NCBI GenBank assembly: GCA_014763515.1
Contig: JACXVH010000066.1
Span: forward strand, 1-7,476
Reading direction: 5' to 3'
Source: Flavobacteriaceae bacterium
Lineage (GTDB): Bacteria > Bacteroidota > Bacteroidia > Flavobacteriales > Flavobacteriaceae
DNA: 7,476 nt
Below, one piece after another: positions 1 to 6,633 of this stretch. Made by a program: the position numbers and the translations under genes. The notes beneath the pieces are model-generated. The model saw only the letters and a list, made by a program, of their open reading frames with translations, did no database searches and was not told the origin of the DNA. Every line of letters begins with the position of its first letter. Position 1 is the first letter of the stretch.

Positions 1-92
1 CGTAGTTTGCTTGCATAGTATTGCTGCTTTAAGTTTTATTTTATTGAATTATTGTCTGTCGTGAAATTGTCCATTGTCGTTTTAGAGTTGCT
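1..92. other. Start of the next unit; no supported gene
   Basis: This short stretch lies beyond element A and would be the 5' end of the next minus-strand unit. A minus-strand ATG at position 16 is open to the window edge for only five codons, which is too little to call. Another minus ATG at 74 meets a stop after 12 codons. I see no TAnnTTTG promoter box on the minus strand here. Nothing else is recognisable. Confidence 0.3.
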
Positions 93-223
93 GCTAACGT
101 TTTCCGGCTTGGCGTAGTGGCGGATATTTAGCACAAAAGTTCAATCGAAGCACTGCACTTGAACCTACCACAAAACTGTCATACGAAGCACTGCACCCGC
201 CATTACGCCAAACCGCTGTTAGC
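93..223 (-). repeat. attC-like inverted-repeat element A
   Basis: This 131-bp imperfect inverted repeat follows the helicase gene. The outer boxes are GCTAAC (93-98) and GTTAGC (218-223). The inner stem is 106-123 against 197-214, with 16 of 18 positions pairing. The spacer between box and stem is 7 nt on the left and 3 nt on the right. The loop holds two copies of CGAAGCACTGCAC and a small GTTCAA/TTGAAC hairpin (139-144/159-164). Size, outer boxes, stem and asymmetry match elements B and C although the stem sequence does not. The geometry is that of an integron attC site read with the minus-strand gene. The boxes depart from the canonical RYYYAAC/GTTRRRY consensus, so 'attC-like' is as far as the evidence goes. 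It is visibly richer in G+C than the flanking genes. Confidence 0.75.
146..196. repeat. 13-bp direct repeat in the loop of element A
   Basis: CGAAGCACTGCAC occurs at 146-158 and again, identical, at 184-196. The core AAGCACTGCAC recurs with one change in element B (3709-3719) and with two changes in element C (6547-6557). The second copy in A looks like a local duplication inside the loop. No function is known to me; a protein-binding or structural role in the element is possible. Confidence 0.7.
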
Positions 224-267
224 GGTTCGCCCTTTTGTCTTTATGTCTTTTTGTTTGTTCATTTTCT

Positions 268-3200
268 CTAATTCGGTATTGGATTTATTTCGTTAACGTA
301 ATTTACAAGTAAACCCAAAGGTGAGTCAGGTGGAAGTGTCTTGCAATAGTTAGCGTTACCAACGATGTAAAGCGTATTTTTTGCTCTTGTAACAGCAACG
401 TTAATTAAGTATGGAACTTTTGCATTAATCCATTCCGCTTTATGTCTTGGGCTATTTTGTGAAACAACCAAACTGAAAATCATAATATCTTTTTCATCCC
501 CTTGAAAACTATGAACTGCGTCTGCTTTTATTCTTTCTCGTAAAGATGTTGGAATTGCTTCTTTAAGTTCGTTTGCTTGATGTCTGAAAGGTGTCGTGAT
601 ACCAATTGAAATGTTTGGGTGCTGTTCAGCAAGTTTGCAAGCCAATGAAATTGCTTTGTCAAGTTCAAGTTTGTTTGAGTTGCGTTGTTCGTGTTGCGTT
701 CCATTTGTGTTTACCCAAACAATTCCTTTCGGTTCTATTTGATAATTTTCAGGTGTTGTCAAAATATCAAGTTCTTGTCCCATTTTTGGACCGTAAAACG
801 CTTTGTTAGAATAGTTGATTATTTGTGGGTGACACCTAAAATGCTCTTTTAAAAATACACTATGACTTTTTGAAGTAATTGAAAGATTATAGCAATAATC
901 ATAAAGCGATTCGTTTACATAATCTAACCTAAGATTTGCGTCAATACCTAAATTGTTTTGGATATACTTTTCTTCGTAGGTCTGAACTTTTGATATATGC
1001 TTTAATTGCATTGGGTCGCCAATTACAACTAATTGTTTGGCTCTCAAAATTAGTGGTAAGGCTGAAGCAACATCACATTGAGAAGCCTCGTCAATAACAA
1101 CAATGTCAAACAACTCGTCTGCTAATGGAAAAGCACTTTTGATTGATAAACTTGTGATTGCTGAAATGTTGAAAGTATCGAGAAAGTTTTTTGTCGTTTT
1201 AATAAATTCAGGGATTTCACCCCATTGCCAAGGAATATTATCTGGCACATATTCTTTGTATTTGTTTATTTGTGCTGCATCACTTGTTCTGATTCTTTTA
1301 TGAATTAACTCGTTAAGTAGCGAAGCACCTAAACTGTCAACTGCTTTTTGGGTGTTGGTAATTTCAGTTTTTAGATTTTCTTCGTTTTCTGATAACCTTT
1401 GTAATTCCAATTGCGTGTTGTTCAAAAGGTCTTTTGCTTTTTGAACATTTTGTCCCAGCTCAATTTTCTTGTCTATAAGAGAAACTCCTTTTTCAAGAAA
1501 TTGAACAAGTTTTGAATAAGACGAAATAATCGTTTCCCCATTTGTCAATGTGGCAAGTGAAGGTTTGATATTTTGATTTTCCGCCAATTGTCTTAGTTCG
1601 GGCGGCCAAGATTCAAAAGATGAAATCAAAGAAACCGCAAATTTTTTCTTTGAGAATAAATCAAATAAAACTTTGTTAATTCCTGAATACTTGGAAGAAA
1701 TCTCGTTTTTTGATTTTATGTTTTCTGCTTTTAAAGAATTTAATGTTTGCTTTGTTTGGGCTTCAAAAACACTTAATGATTCATTTGTATTTAGAAACGT
1801 TTCGTAATTAGTTTCTTGTAATTCCAATACTTGAATTTGACTTACAACATCTTTTTCAAGTTTTCTTTTTCTCTCAAGTTGTGCATTACAATTAGCAATT
1901 ATTGTTTTCTTTTCCCTTATTTCATTTTCAACTTGTGCAAGTTTATCCGAATTGTCGTCAAGAACGTTGTTGTGTTTTTGTCTAACAAAAAAATCAATTG
2001 TTGGTTTTGTTCTGTCTCTTATTTCTGTTTTACTACCAAAACGTAAAAAGAATTTTGGTTCACGGATTAACGCAGTTAATCGGTCTTTTACATTGTCAAC
2101 CGCTTGATTGTTTTTGCTTGCCAATAAAACCTTTTTATTGTGCAAAATCGCATTTGCTAAAATGTTCAATACAACCTGAGTTTTTCCTGTCCCAGGGGGA
2201 CCCGTTACAACTGATAATGGTTGATTAAACGCAAAGCGAACCGCTTCTTTTTGTTTTGAGTTTAAAGGCGAAATTTGAATAAATTCAGAAGCGGGAATTT
2301 CTTGTATTGTATTTGGAATTTCTTTTTTAAGTAAAAACTTTTCAAGCAAACTATTTTCTTTGACTAAGTTTTCTGAATTTATTTTTTTGAGTTCCGAAAG
2401 CAATTGACTTGTAAAAGGATTTTCTTCGCTAAATGCTAACGTTATATTTTCAACTAATTCAACAACGTCATCTAAGTAACTTCTTAATACTTCAATTTTT
2501 TCCGTTATTGTGTTTTTCTGATTTACCGCAGATGCTAATTCTTCAAGCAATTCATCAGGATAATTTCTGTCTTCAAGTGGTTTTGTAAAAAGTGTAAAAT
2601 CTTCAATAGGAATTTCAATTGATGTATGAGATAAAATATCTCTGTTTGGAATTATCGCATAAAGAAGTGGAAGGTTTTGGTTGTTTAACAAAACGTTTAC
2701 ACCAATAAAAACATTTTTAGGAAATTGTTGCGTTCTGTTTTGCTGAAAGAGTTGGTGAAATGCAGGACTATGTTCAAGGTTGATATTTATTGAATTGGCA
2801 ATATTTGCCCAATTTATATGGAATGGGTGTCCTTCTTGAACGGTTGGCTCTTTTTGTCTTTCAAGATTGATTAGAGTTTGATAATAAACAATAAGTTTTT
2901 CAATAGGTGTTTTCGCTGTTACATTTGCTAATGTCTTGCGAACTAATTCTAATCTTTCTGCTGCGTTTGGAATTTGGGGTTGTGCATCGTGTGTTTCAGG
3001 TTCTTGTGCTTCGTCATATAAATTTTCATCTCTTACGTCAAGTGCTTCAAGGATTTTTCCAATTTCGTTGTCTGATAATACAAGTTGAGCCGAATTTCTG
3101 TCTGTAATTTTTGCAATACAATTATTGTTGTCTGCAACGCTGAAATATCTTTTTATTTTTTGAGGGATTTCATTTTCGTCAAATGTTATTGTCTGTTGAA

Positions 3201-3621
3201 ACAAAACCAAAGAACTTATGTGTCCTAAGTTTATGTCGTGATTTTGGTCGGAAAACTCTTTTTGTTTGTTACTTAGAAATTGAATTAACGAAAATCTGTA
3301 AGCGTTTACTTGTTGAAATGGATTACGAATACTACCGCCACCTTGAACATATTTAAAGTCGCCACCATTAGTAATTTTCCAAGGATTATTTTCTGAGAAT
3401 GTCAACTGTCCACTATAATCTTTGAAGTCAATCACTGTTATTTTACCGCTTGAAATAAAAAGTGCGTCAATTTGATGTCCATTACAACTAACATTTCCGA
3501 TTAGAGTGTGAAGTCCGTCAGCATTTTTAAATGTTTTTCGTAGCTGCGTTGAGAACGCTCTGAAAAATTGATTTTCGTGAGTGTGGTCGTATTGTCTAAT
3601 GAGAAATGCTTTGTATGCCAT
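268..3621 (-). CDS. NERD-domain nuclease fused to UPF1-like SF1 helicase (predicted defence protein)
   Basis: This 1117-residue protein joins a nuclease to a helicase. Residues about 10-115 resemble a NERD domain (PD-(D/E)XK fold): D52 in IDALF, D65 and K67 in IDFKDYSG, and NPFQQ at 100-104. Residues about 220-440 are unassigned. The SF1 core follows: Q-motif-like LNSKQKEAV (453-461), Walker A GPPGTGKT (474-481), motif Ia around 496-512, Walker B IDEAS (843-847), GDPMQL (868-873), HFRCHPQI (927-934), VHSFQGDEKD (1036-1045) and VAVTRAKN (1075-1082). A charged, probably coiled-coil insertion fills about 555-765 between motifs Ia and II. All catalytic motifs look intact. It is expected to be a cytosolic, ATP-driven nucleic-acid translocase with a tethered nuclease. 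The start ATG is 51 nt from element B, and no clear promoter lies in that gap, so read-through from the methyltransferase operon is possible. The domains are secure; the defence role is inferred from architecture and from the neighbouring R-M system. A repair role is the main alternative. Confidence 0.88.
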   Translation of the reverse strand: MAYKAFLIRQYDHTHENQFFRAFSTQLRKTFKNADGLHTLIGNVSCNGHQIDALFISSGKITVIDFKDYSGQLTFSENNPWKITNGGDFKYVQGGGSIRNPFQQVNAYRFSLIQFLSNKQKEFSDQNHDINLGHISSLVLFQQTITFDENEIPQKIKRYFSVADNNNCIAKITDRNSAQLVLSDNEIGKILEALDVRDENLYDEAQEPETHDAQPQIPNAAERLELVRKTLANVTAKTPIEKLIVYYQTLINLERQKEPTVQEGHPFHINWANIANSININLEHSPAFHQLFQQNRTQQFPKNVFIGVNVLLNNQNLPLLYAIIPNRDILSHTSIEIPIEDFTLFTKPLEDRNYPDELLEELASAVNQKNTITEKIEVLRSYLDDVVELVENITLAFSEENPFTSQLLSELKKINSENLVKENSLLEKFLLKKEIPNTIQEIPASEFIQISPLNSKQKEAVRFAFNQPLSVVTGPPGTGKTQVVLNILANAILHNKKVLLASKNNQAVDNVKDRLTALIREPKFFLRFGSKTEIRDRTKPTIDFFVRQKHNNVLDDNSDKLAQVENEIREKKTIIANCNAQLERKRKLEKDVVSQIQVLELQETNYETFLNTNESLSVFEAQTKQTLNSLKAENIKSKNEISSKYSGINKVLFDLFSKKKFAVSLISSFESWPPELRQLAENQNIKPSLATLTNGETIISSYSKLVQFLEKGVSLIDKKIELGQNVQKAKDLLNNTQLELQRLSENEENLKTEITNTQKAVDSLGASLLNELIHKRIRTSDAAQINKYKEYVPDNIPWQWGEIPEFIKTTKNFLDTFNISAITSLSIKSAFPLADELFDIVVIDEASQCDVASALPLILRAKQLVVIGDPMQLKHISKVQTYEEKYIQNNLGIDANLRLDYVNESLYDYCYNLSITSKSHSVFLKEHFRCHPQIINYSNKAFYGPKMGQELDILTTPENYQIEPKGIVWVNTNGTQHEQRNSNKLELDKAISLACKLAEQHPNISIGITTPFRHQANELKEAIPTSLRERIKADAVHSFQGDEKDIMIFSLVVSQNSPRHKAEWINAKVPYLINVAVTRAKNTLYIVGNANYCKTLPPDSPLGLLVNYVNEINPIPN

Positions 3622-3672
3622 AATATTTTCTTCTATCTGTTTTTGTTCGCAGGTGTCGTCTTTAGGGTGACC

Positions 3673-3803
3673 GCTAACGGTCTAGTGTATGAGCAGTAGC
3701 GGATTTAAAAGCACTTCACATTCAGCCAAGTACAGAACTTTGATTGACAAGAATATTTTTCTTTTTATCACTAAACCCGCTATTGCTTATACACAATGTT
3801 ACA
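3673..3803 (-). repeat. attC-like inverted-repeat element B, overlapping the methyltransferase 3' end
   Basis: This is the second 131-bp element. The left box is GCTAAC (3673-3678) and the right box is the degenerate GTTACA (3798-3803). The stem is GTGTATGAGCAGTAGCGG (3685-3702) against 3777-3794, with 16 of 18 positions pairing. Both exceptions are G-T wobbles if the + strand folds. Spacers are 6 nt on the left and 3 nt on the right. The loop carries AAGCACTTCAC (3709-3719), shared with element A. The methyltransferase frame runs through the right arm and stops in the loop at 3722. The helicase starts 51 nt beyond the left end. It is the same family as A and C, judged by size and layout. Confidence 0.75.
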
Positions 3804-5179
3804 TGCTGGCTTTCTTTTTTTTCTTTCGTATTATCTTTGTTTTCGCCTTTGCTTATAATTGTCATTAGTCGCTCCAATTCCGAGTTCATTTTCATGTTGC
3901 GTTCTTCTTTTCGTCTTAAGATACCTGCACAAGCTTTGGCACTCAAATAAAATTTGTCAAGAGCGTGATTTGGTTCAACAATGTCTTTTAAATCTCCATA
4001 TATGGGATTGTTTGGAATGTTTGAAGAGTTCAAAAATTCAGTTTGGCTAATTTGGTTTGTTCCTTCTAGTAGATATAGTAATGCGTTTTTATTATTTTTC
4101 TTCTGTTGAACTGCTTTTTGCCATTCAGTAAATTCATTTGTGGTTTTTTTATCCATAAACTCACTTATTTTACTGCCAATCCATTTAACAACTGGAACAG
4201 CCCAAGAATTACCTACCGCTTGAAATCTATTAGTATGGCTATTTCCATTTACTTTTGTATAGTTGTCAGGGAAACCCATTAGTCTTTCACATTCTAAAGG
4301 TGTGAATCTTCTAATTTTATCATTTTCTGCAACGTACAAAGAACCATTATATGCTGCAGCATTACCGTTCCATTTCGTTCCATAAGCTGCATATAAACAA
4401 TCCGTATATTCTCTAAATACTTGGAATTTTGAACCTCCTTTATGGAAAACATTTTCGACTTTTTCTTCAGGAAGATTTGGTGAAAATAAGTCAGGAAGAT
4501 TTGAAGAAGATTTTTTAGCTTTTAATTTTATTTCCTTTACAATGTCCTTTTTGTCGAATTCAAACAATACTTGGTCAGGTTTAAAGTCTTTACCACCTGC
4601 AAGAACATATAATCTTTTTCTTTGGTGAGGAAGTCCAAAATATTTAGCGTCTATTACTCTCCATGCAACATTTCTGTCTTTTCCTTCCAAATAGCCTGAC
4701 TTTGTCCATTTACCAATTTTGATTTCTTCATCAAAACCTGCCAAACCTGCAATGAAATTACCAAAAGCGTTTGTTCTATCGTTAAGCACTCCTTCAACAT
4801 TTTCCCACAAAACAATACTTTTCTCTTTTCCGTCTTCAAGTCTTATTTTGTCGATTGCGTTTGCAATTTCGATAAAGGTCATAGTTAATTGTCCTCTTTC
4901 GTCAGCAAGTCCATTTTTCCATCCTGCTAATGAAAAAGCTTGGCAAGGTGTACCGCCACAAAAAATGTCAGGTGCTTCAAATTCACGATTAAGAATTGAA
5001 TTTGGAATATTTATCATATCGCCAACATTTGGTATATCAGGAAAATGGTGTTCAAGAACCTTTGAAGGAAACTCTGCAATTTCTGAACTCCATAATTGTT
5101 TAAACCCAAAAGGGGAAAAAGCCAATTGAGAGGCTTCTATGCCTGAACAAACGCTACCAAATGTTATATCTTTACCCAT
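3722..5179 (-). CDS. DNA (cytosine-5) methyltransferase of a type II R-M system
   Basis: This 485-residue enzyme transfers methyl from S-adenosylmethionine to C5 of cytosine and protects host DNA from the neighbouring endonuclease. The motifs run in the usual order: I FGSVCSGIE (7-15), IV GGTPCQAFS (75-83, catalytic C79), VI ENV (126-128), VIII QRKRLYVLA (186-194), a target-recognition region about 195-288, IX RRFTPLECERLMGFP (290-304) and X GNSWAVPV (323-330). After the core comes a tail with LSAKACAGILRRKEER (412-427), a segment I associate with phage-type and some type II cytosine methyltransferases. Residues 460-485 are encoded by element B, so the extreme C-terminus is probably not conserved. 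The ATG at 5179 sits about 15 nt downstream of the likely transcription start of its own promoter. The recognition sequence cannot be read from the protein. The family call is secure; pairing with the upstream nuclease rests on operon context. Confidence 0.95.
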   Translation of the reverse strand: MGKDITFGSVCSGIEASQLAFSPFGFKQLWSSEIAEFPSKVLEHHFPDIPNVGDMINIPNSILNREFEAPDIFCGGTPCQAFSLAGWKNGLADERGQLTMTFIEIANAIDKIRLEDGKEKSIVLWENVEGVLNDRTNAFGNFIAGLAGFDEEIKIGKWTKSGYLEGKDRNVAWRVIDAKYFGLPHQRKRLYVLAGGKDFKPDQVLFEFDKKDIVKEIKLKAKKSSSNLPDLFSPNLPEEKVENVFHKGGSKFQVFREYTDCLYAAYGTKWNGNAAAYNGSLYVAENDKIRRFTPLECERLMGFPDNYTKVNGNSHTNRFQAVGNSWAVPVVKWIGSKISEFMDKKTTNEFTEWQKAVQQKKNNKNALLYLLEGTNQISQTEFLNSSNIPNNPIYGDLKDIVEPNHALDKFYLSAKACAGILRRKEERNMKMNSELERLMTIISKGENKDNTKEKKESQHVTLCISNSGFSDKKKNILVNQSSVLG

Positions 5180-5199
5180 AATAATATTTTAATCCGACA

Positions 5200-5234
5200 C
5201 AAAGCTACAAAAAAATGATAACTTTAGTATGCAA
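5200..5234 (-). promoter_or_regulatory. Methyltransferase promoter with a C-operator-like site
   Basis: On the minus strand a TAGCTTTG box (5207-5200) matches the Bacteroidota -7 element TAnnTTTG, about 20 nt before the methyltransferase ATG. The nearest upstream TTG (5234-5232) is 24 bp away, longer than the usual 19-21, so the promoter may be weak or need help. Between them lies ACTAAAGTTA (5228-5219), identical to the operator next to the C-gene promoter. The following TAGCTTTGTG is also identical to the C promoter. It overlaps the last codon and stop codon of the endonuclease gene. The promoter call is inferred from the motif only. Confidence 0.55.
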
Positions 5235-5235
5235 A

Positions 5236-6189
5236 TCATTGATTGTTTTTAATTAATGCATTTAAGCTTTCTCTCCATTTTTGTATATCATACCAACCGC
5301 AACCAACACAACCTTTTTCAGCTTCCTTTCCAACTTTTGGAATATCGTCAGGCCAATTTTCATTGCCTTGATAGAAGTAGTTTATTCCATAAAGCTTTCC
5401 TCTTACACCTGTTTGAAAGCACTTTCGACAAACTTCTCTCTTTTGTTGATTTCTTTGATTATCTACAAGTTGAAATTTTTCTTTGATTTCTTTGACTGGC
5501 ATTTCATCTGGATTCTCAGCCCTAGTTTCTTCGTCCCATCTTATTTCAGGGAATTTATGGTCTGGAAGAAGTCCATGCTTGTTAGCTTTACTGAACTCAT
5601 AAACATTTATTGATTCCATTACAGAAATTGCTTTTGCCTTGAAAGCAGGCGACATAACTTCATAACCCGTTACTCCACCTTTTGGCAATGGAACGAGTAA
5701 AATATGTGTGTCTGTTTCATATTTCCCTTTAACAGTCCTTCTTGTGTCAGTCGCTAAGGTGTAGCCGAATTCTTTTATGTCTTGGATTCTTCTTGCCCAA
5801 TTTGGATTATTTGGCAAGTCATATTTTACACTTTTCCAATCAAGGTCAAGTAAGTTATCAAAAAATCCTTTAGTCGTTTTCTTACCTGACATTTCATCAT
5901 TCCAACGCTTTTTCTCTTGAGCTTGAAACTTTTCAATTTCTGTTTTAGTAAAGTGAGGATAAATTTCGTTAAGATAGTCGACCAAATCATTAGCCGTTTC
6001 AATGAAAAGTCCCGTTCTTCTGTAGAAATATGGGATTGAACCTTTCCAAGTGTAACCGTCTTTTTGAACGAATGTTACATCAATGTATTTTTCAGAAGCT
6101 TTTGAGTGTTCTCTAAAAGATTCAACAATTATATACTTGTTATCAAGTAGTTCAGAAAATTCTTCAATCGTTATTTCCATTATTGCCAT
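5236..6189 (-). CDS. Predicted type II restriction endonuclease, HNH (beta-beta-alpha-metal) with zinc ribbon
   Basis: This 317-residue protein sits between the controller and the methyltransferase, the place of the endonuclease in a C-R-M operon. The C-terminal third carries an HNH-like active site: PDHKFPEIRW (209-218, probable general base H211), then QLVDNQRNQQKREVC (240-254) with candidate N247 and K250. It is interleaved with a zinc ribbon of C254, C257, C294 and C297 (CRKC ... CVGC, followed by GWYD). Residues 1-120 include an N-terminal segment (TWKGSIPYFYRR, about 47-58) that may contact the target; I cannot assign it. It should cut unmethylated invading DNA at the site the methyltransferase modifies. 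The gene overlaps the C gene by 26 nt, which suggests translational coupling. ATG 6189 and ATG 6180 (residue 4) are both possible starts. Cleavage site and named subfamily are unknown to me. Confidence 0.8.
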   Translation of the reverse strand: MAIMEITIEEFSELLDNKYIIVESFREHSKASEKYIDVTFVQKDGYTWKGSIPYFYRRTGLFIETANDLVDYLNEIYPHFTKTEIEKFQAQEKKRWNDEMSGKKTTKGFFDNLLDLDWKSVKYDLPNNPNWARRIQDIKEFGYTLATDTRRTVKGKYETDTHILLVPLPKGGVTGYEVMSPAFKAKAISVMESINVYEFSKANKHGLLPDHKFPEIRWDEETRAENPDEMPVKEIKEKFQLVDNQRNQQKREVCRKCFQTGVRGKLYGINYFYQGNENWPDDIPKVGKEAEKGCVGCGWYDIQKWRESLNALIKNNQ

Positions 6190-6403
6190 GTTTTAATAAG
6201 TCTTCAATTTTGACTTCTAAAGCATTGGCAATCTTCTCAATGTTTACGAGAGTTATATTTTTTTCTGCTCGTTCAATCATTCCAATATATGTTCTATGAA
6301 GGTCAGCTTTATGTGCCAATTCTTCTTGTGAAATGTTGAGTAAGCGTCTGAATTTTCTAACGTTTTCTCCGAATAAATTTAATATTTCGTGTTTAGACAC
6401 CAT
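6164..6403 (-). CDS. Controller (C) protein of the R-M system, XRE-family HTH regulator
   Basis: This 79-residue protein is almost entirely one helix-turn-helix domain (about 11-69). It has SQEELAHKA (25-33) as the first helix and LHRTYIGMIERA (35-46) as the turn and recognition helix, then the typical NITLVNIEKIANALEV stretch. Length and sequence style match C proteins of type II R-M systems such as C.Esp1396I and C.AhdI. These are small dimers that bind paired palindromes at their own promoter, activating and then repressing C-R expression so that methylation precedes cleavage. Two ACTnnAGT palindromes lie just upstream, exactly 21 bp apart. The endonuclease gene begins inside its last codons. 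It could in principle be a generic XRE regulator, but position, size and operator make the C role much more likely. Confidence 0.9.
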   Translation of the reverse strand: MVSKHEILNLFGENVRKFRRLLNISQEELAHKADLHRTYIGMIERAEKNITLVNIEKIANALEVKIEDLLKHGNNGNND

Positions 6404-6408
6404 TGCTA

Positions 6409-6452
6409 ACTAAAGTCTGCACAAAGCTAACTTTAGTGTTCAAATCTCACAA
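6409..6452 (-). promoter_or_regulatory. C-gene promoter with paired C-box operators
   Basis: On the minus strand TTG (6452-6450), 20 bp, then TAGCTTTG (6429-6422) fit the Bacteroidota -33/-7 promoter. Two palindromic 8-mers lie around it: ACTTTAGT at 6430-6437, directly upstream of the -7 box, and ACTAAAGT at 6409-6416, near the expected transcription start. Their centres are 21 bp apart, two helical turns. Each belongs to a 12-bp direct repeat on the + strand (GCTAACTAAAGT 6405-6416, GCTAACTTTAGT 6426-6437). This is the usual layout for a C dimer pair that activates from the upstream site and represses when both are filled. The RNA leader would be only about 13 nt before ATG 6403. Confidence 0.7.
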
Positions 6453-6490
6453 CAGACTATAATTAGCATTTTAGATTGTTTTAGCTTGCA

Positions 6491-6622
6491 GGTAACGTTC
6501 CCAGGCTTTGCGAGGTTGCGGGCTAAAGAAGCCAAAACTTTCGGTTAAACACTGAACTCAAAGAAACAAAACTAACTTTAAATTAAGCCTAAAACCCGCA
6601 ATCTTGCAAAACCTGTGTTAGC
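6491..6622 (-). repeat. attC-like inverted-repeat element C
   Basis: This third element is 132 bp long. Boxes are GGTAAC (6491-6496) and GTTAGC (6617-6622). The stem is 6502-6522 against 6595-6615, with 18 of 21 positions pairing and two of the three exceptions G-T wobbles on the + strand. The box-to-stem spacer is 5 nt on the left and 1 nt on the right. The loop includes AAACACTGAAC (6547-6557), at nearly the same offset as the related motif in element A. It begins 11 nt after the lipoprotein stop codon and separates that gene from the R-M operon. Confidence 0.75.
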
Positions 6623-6633
6623 AGAAGATTTAA

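Noticed and set aside
38..74. Minus-strand ATG at 74 as the first gene of the next unit
   Set aside because: The frame stops after 12 codons and has no promoter or similarity.
4654..4839. Minus-strand 61-codon frame inside the methyltransferase gene
   Set aside because: It is an out-of-frame shadow across motif VI of an intact methyltransferase.
606..5613. Open frames of 60-136 codons on the + strand (for example 1831-2046, 4719-5129, 5281-5613)
   Set aside because: They lie inside well-supported minus-strand genes, have Cys/Phe/Leu/Ser-rich composition typical of antisense of AT-rich genes, and show no domain or promoter.
6405..6437. GCTAAC words in the C promoter as further element boxes
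   Set aside because: No paired stem or GTTAGC partner is associated; they are better explained as the arms of the 21-bp spaced C operators.
93..6622. The inverted repeats as rho-independent terminators
   Set aside because: The arms are 60-75 bp apart and no T-run follows the stem in the transcribed direction. They may still slow transcription, but the shape is not that of an intrinsic terminator.
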